Source: Deltaproteobacteria bacterium
Lineage (GTDB): Bacteria; Desulfobacterota; Desulfobacteria; Desulfobacterales; SURF-7
DNA length: 8,700 nucleotides
Direction of reading: 5' to 3'
Assembly (NCBI GenBank): GCA_019307665.1
Contig: JAFDJC010000128.1
Span: 1 to 8,700 of the forward strand
Shown: positions 6,792 through 8,700 of the stretch, piece after piece
Position numbering within the stretch: the first letter of the stretch is position 1
How the letters are laid out: each line of letters begins with the position of its first letter
Notes under the pieces: model-generated
The model's database searches: none
What the model saw: only the letters and a program-made list of their open reading frames with translations
Told to the model about the DNA's origin: nothing
Position numbers and translations under genes: made by a program

Positions 6792-7010
6792 ATGAAAAGG
6801 GAAACCAGACGTTCGATACGGGAACTTGCCTATTACAGCAGCCTTGGATTTTCAGTGGCGCTTTCAATTTTCATCGGTCTTTTTGCCGGTGTGTATCTTG
6901 ACGGAAAGTTTGATACAAAACCATTGCTGACACTCATCGGGCTCGGGCTTGGGATTGCAGCCGGGTTTAAAAATATTGCACTTGCTGTTAAAAAGAGTCG
7001 GAAGTTATAG
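6792..7010 (+). CDS. atpZ: AtpZ/AtpI-family F0F1 ATP synthase accessory membrane protein
   Basis: From ATG 6792 this is a 72-residue protein with a charged N-terminus (MKRETRRSIREL) and two membrane helices (about 15-36 and 44-62). It carries the family features YYSSLGFSVAL, GVYLDGKF and GLGIAAGFKNI seen in ATPase_gene1/AtpZ proteins, which sit at the head of bacterial atp operons. AtpZ, alone or with AtpI, has been linked to divalent cation transport and to assembly of the F0 sector. An in-frame TTG at 6750 would add 14 residues, but that start lies in a perfect palindrome and lacks a ribosome site. An AAGGAG at 6768-6773 is too far (18 bases) from ATG 6792 to be decisive, so the start is uncertain. 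It is followed by atpI after 20 bases. Confidence 0.83.
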   Translation: MKRETRRSIRELAYYSSLGFSVALSIFIGLFAGVYLDGKFDTKPLLTLIGLGLGIAAGFKNIALAVKKSRKL

Positions 7011-7030
7011 GGATTAGTGTATTTAGAAAA

Positions 7031-7417
7031 GTGAATATTCAACAGCGCATTTTAAAATTTATAACAAGAACAAACTGGATATTGTTTTTTACTGTAAGTG
7101 TTCTGGGGTTCATACTGGCGACTCCTGATTTTGCAAAGGGGATTGTATTCGGTGGACTTCTTGTCACCGTAAATTTCCATCTGCTCTCAAGAACGCTGAA
7201 AAAATCACTTACGCCCCCGTATTTATCTTCCCATACGTCAATAATTACAAAATATTATATTCGTTTTATCGCAAGTGGAATTATTTTATTTTTGCTTATT
7301 GCCGGGCATTACGTAGATCCGCTTGGTCTGTTTGTAGGGCTTTCGATTGTGGTGGCCAGTATTGTTTTAGCGACCATGAGTGAGCTAACTAAAATTATTT
7401 TTAAGGAGGCTGTCTAA
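7031..7417 (+). CDS. atpI: ATP synthase subunit I (AtpI)
   Basis: The 128-residue product has four predicted membrane helices (about 15-30, 36-53, 73-93, 96-115) and short charged loops, the pattern of ATP synthase I-chain proteins (about 120-130 residues). AtpI is a non-stoichiometric inner-membrane factor that helps assemble the c-ring; it is poorly conserved in sequence, so position between atpZ and atpB is a major part of the call. The start is GTG 7031 with no strong ribosome site, 20 bases after atpZ. The stop is one base before the atpB start codon, so translation of the two is probably coupled, and the atpB ribosome site lies inside the last codons of atpI. Confidence 0.85.
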   Translation: MNIQQRILKFITRTNWILFFTVSVLGFILATPDFAKGIVFGGLLVTVNFHLLSRTLKKSLTPPYLSSHTSIITKYYIRFIASGIILFLLIAGHYVDPLGLFVGLSIVVASIVLATMSELTKIIFKEAV

Positions 7418-7418
7418 G

Positions 7419-8108
7419 GTGGAACATCCGTATCTGTTTTTTGTAAAGCTTTTTGAACTGTTGGGTCTGGGACATTTCGCACATTCATATCCCCACGTGG
7501 TCTATTCATGGGTTGTTATTGCCCTGCTTCTTTTGGCAGGTTCAATAGCTGCAAAGAATATCACTTTGATCCCTACAAAAATGCAAAACTTTTTTGAAAT
7601 CGTTATATCAGGAATTGAAGAGTTTATGGTCGATACAACCGGAGAGGAAGGCAGGTGGCTTTTCCCGCTTGCGGCAACGGTATTTATCTATGTGTTTATC
7701 AGTAACCTTATCGGACTTGTTCCGGGGTTTTTTCCGCCGACAGCCGATCTCAACACGACAGCATCATGTGCCCTGGTTGTTGTAATATTTACCCATGTAA
7801 TCGGTGTGAAATATCATGGCGTAAAATATATTAAACACTTTATGGGCCCTGTATGGTGGATGAGTCCCTTAATCTTTGTTATTGAGGTGATCGGCCATCT
7901 TGCAAGAATTTTGTCTCTTTCATTCAGGCTGTTCGGAAACATGATGGGCCATGAAATAGTTTTAAGCATACTATTCGGCCTGGCGGGGGCATTTTTTGCA
8001 CCTCTGCCGATTATGGCTCTCGGTATATTTGTGTCATTTGTACAGGGGTTTGTTTTTTTTCTTTTATCAATCATTTACTTTTCAGGTGCAATGGAACACG
8101 CTCATTAG
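7419..8108 (+). CDS. atpB: F0F1 ATP synthase subunit a
   Basis: Subunit a forms the two half-channels that carry ions to and from the c-ring. The 229-residue product is strongly hydrophobic with several membrane helices. The key helix is visible as LSLSFRLFGNMMGHE (165-179), in which Arg170 matches the essential E. coli Arg210 and Glu179 matches Glu219. Gln209 in FVQGFVFF aligns with E. coli Gln252. The family blocks SNLIGLVPG (95-103) and PTADLNTT (107-114) are also present. GTG 7419 has an AGGAGG (7404-7409) nine bases upstream. The length is slightly below that of E. coli subunit a (271) and normal for short-N-terminus versions. The product ends HAH right after the last helix. Confidence 0.96.
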   Translation: MEHPYLFFVKLFELLGLGHFAHSYPHVVYSWVVIALLLLAGSIAAKNITLIPTKMQNFFEIVISGIEEFMVDTTGEEGRWLFPLAATVFIYVFISNLIGLVPGFFPPTADLNTTASCALVVVIFTHVIGVKYHGVKYIKHFMGPVWWMSPLIFVIEVIGHLARILSLSFRLFGNMMGHEIVLSILFGLAGAFFAPLPIMALGIFVSFVQGFVFFLLSIIYFSGAMEHAH

Positions 8109-8177
8109 TGAATAACTGTTAATACAGTATAAATATTTTTAATGTGTAGGGAAGAAGCCTAATATCAATCAATATTC

Positions 8178-8184
8178 AAGGAGG
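8178..8184 (+). promoter_or_regulatory. Strong ribosome binding site of atpE
   Basis: AAGGAGG ends eight bases before ATG 8193, with a T-rich spacer (six T then AA). It is the best ribosome site in the F0 cluster. This fits the need to make about ten or more copies of subunit c per complex from the same message as single-copy subunit a. The 84-base gap before it also holds a short dyad, ACTGT/ACAGT (8115-8119 and 8124-8128). Confidence 0.75.
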
Positions 8185-8192
8185 TTTTTTAA

Positions 8193-8474
8193 ATGGAAGC
8201 TGAAGCTCTAAAGTATTTTATCGCTTGTGTAACAGCAGCTGGTTTTGGGATTGCGATTGCAGCATTTGGATGTGGTATCGCCCAGGGTCTTGGCCTTAAG
8301 GCCGCAGTCGAAGGTATTGCAAGAAATCCCGAGTCTTCAGGTAAAGTAACGGTTACAATGCTGATCGGTCTTGCAATGATCGAGTCACTTTGTATTTACG
8401 CACTCGTCGTTGCATTAATTCTGATCTATGCTGCGCCAATGTCAGCAACAGTTACTGCATTGCTAGGTCAATAA
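8193..8474 (+). CDS. atpE: F0F1 ATP synthase subunit c
   Basis: The 93-residue two-helix hairpin forms the rotor ring. Helix 1 is Gly/Ala-rich (about 8-34). The polar loop has the family signature ARNPE (43-47). Helix 2 carries the essential carboxylate Glu64 in IGLAMIESLCIYALVVALI. Around the ion site, Gln31, Glu64, Ser65 and Tyr69 align with Gln32, Glu65, Ser66 and Tyr70 of the Na+-binding Ilyobacter ring, but Leu66 replaces its Thr67. H+ rings usually have Ala after the Glu. Ion specificity therefore cannot be settled from sequence alone. The C-terminus extends about ten residues past the usual end. It is the last gene of the cluster and is followed by a terminator; no atpF/H/A/G/D/C follows. 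Confidence 0.96.
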   Translation: MEAEALKYFIACVTAAGFGIAIAAFGCGIAQGLGLKAAVEGIARNPESSGKVTVTMLIGLAMIESLCIYALVVALILIYAAPMSATVTALLGQ

Positions 8475-8505
8475 TAAACGACAGCAGTTCAGATTTATCA
8501 AAAAG

Positions 8506-8539
8506 CAGGGTAATGCCGAGGCATTATCCTGTTTTTTTT
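8506..8539 (+). terminator. Rho-independent terminator after atpE, likely bidirectional
   Basis: The arms 8506-8517 (CAGGGTAATGCC) and 8520-8531 (GGCATTATCCTG) pair over 12 positions with a single G-U wobble. The innermost pair probably opens to give a CGAG tetraloop. Eight T residues (8532-8539) follow. On the opposite strand the hairpin is followed by a short T-run made from the A-run at 8500-8504, so it could also stop the convergent gene. The hairpin begins 31 bases after the atpE stop. Confidence 0.92.
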
Positions 8540-8700
8540 GGTAGAGTCGGAACAGCAACAAACCTATCAGTTTCCGGATCATATTTGGCTGGACTGTTGT
8601 TAATAAATTTGTGAATCATATCATCGCAAGGATTTTCAAGCAGTCTGAACAAGAGAGGCTGGAAGATATCATATGTATTGGAATCAGATTGTTTCAGTGT
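8524..8700 (-). CDS. C-terminal part of an unrecognised convergent gene
   Basis: On the minus strand one frame is open from the right window edge for 58 codons to a TAA at 8526-8524. The peptide includes YDIFQPLLFRLLENP and a Pro/Lys-rich end (VPTLPKKTG). I do not recognise a family. Support for it being real comes from the uninterrupted frame, a composition that looks protein-like, and its position converging on a terminator, with the stop codon falling inside the terminator stem. The start and most of the gene lie outside the window. A competing 74-codon plus-strand frame (8390-8614) overlaps atpE and the terminator and is not believable. Confidence 0.55.
   Translation of the reverse strand, partial: TLKQSDSNTYDIFQPLLFRLLENPCDDMIHKFINNSPAKYDPETDRFVAVPTLPKKTG

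Noticed and set aside
7594..8074. Small frames on both strands within atpB
   Set aside because: Shadows of atpB, which accounts for the whole stretch with conserved residues.
8390..8614. 74-codon plus-strand frame after and overlapping atpE
   Set aside because: It starts inside atpE in another frame and runs through the terminator hairpin; not credible as a gene.
1..8700. CRISPR arrays, tRNA, rRNA, insertion sequences
   Set aside because: Looked for regularly spaced repeats, cloverleaf-like segments and transposase motifs; found none. Genes fill most of the window and no gap exceeds about 150 bases before the partial gene at the right edge.

Overview
The window looks like chromosomal DNA of a Desulfobacterota (deltaproteobacterial) anaerobe, probably near the Desulfobacteraceae. 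The grounds are the protein style, the set of housekeeping genes, and an F0 ATP synthase cluster (atpZ-atpI-atpB-atpE) that ends at a terminator with no F1 genes behind it. The taxonomic call is inference; there is no rRNA or phylogenetic marker search behind it.

Layout. Positions 3-284 (+) are the C-terminal part of a VapC-like PIN toxin, cut by the window edge and very AT-rich (about 26% GC by hand count). Next is csaA (299-637, +), a small tRNA-binding-fold protein. A minus-strand block runs toward it: a large membrane-anchored divergent protein kinase (2457-4877), dtd (1910-2350, D-aminoacyl-tRNA deacylase) and a PBP4-type D-Ala-D-Ala carboxypeptidase (667-1902). An AT-rich divergent intergenic region (4878-5022) separates this block from a plus-strand block: pgeF (5023-5793), a PyrK-type FAD/2Fe-2S electron-transfer protein (5912-6715), then atpZ, atpI, atpB and atpE (6792-8474). 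The plus block ends at a strong hairpin terminator (8506-8539). The stop codon of a convergent, unrecognised minus-strand gene (8524-8700, partial) lies inside that hairpin.

How the genes fit together. The F0 genes supply the assembly/ion-handling factors (AtpZ, AtpI), the stator channel (subunit a) and the rotor ring (subunit c). Subunits b, delta and all of F1 must be encoded elsewhere. Subunit c carries a Gln/Glu/Ser/Tyr ion-site pattern seen in Na+-binding rings, but with Leu where Na+ rings have Thr, so ion specificity is open. The PyrK-like gene has no pyrD beside it in this window.

The most unusual item is the kinase. It has two membrane helices flanking a roughly 90-residue segment predicted outside the membrane, a recognisable Ser/Thr kinase core with altered HRD, DFG and APE motifs, and a helical stretch of about 225 residues between the N-lobe and the catalytic loop. 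I see no CRISPR, rRNA, tRNA or insertion sequence in the window.
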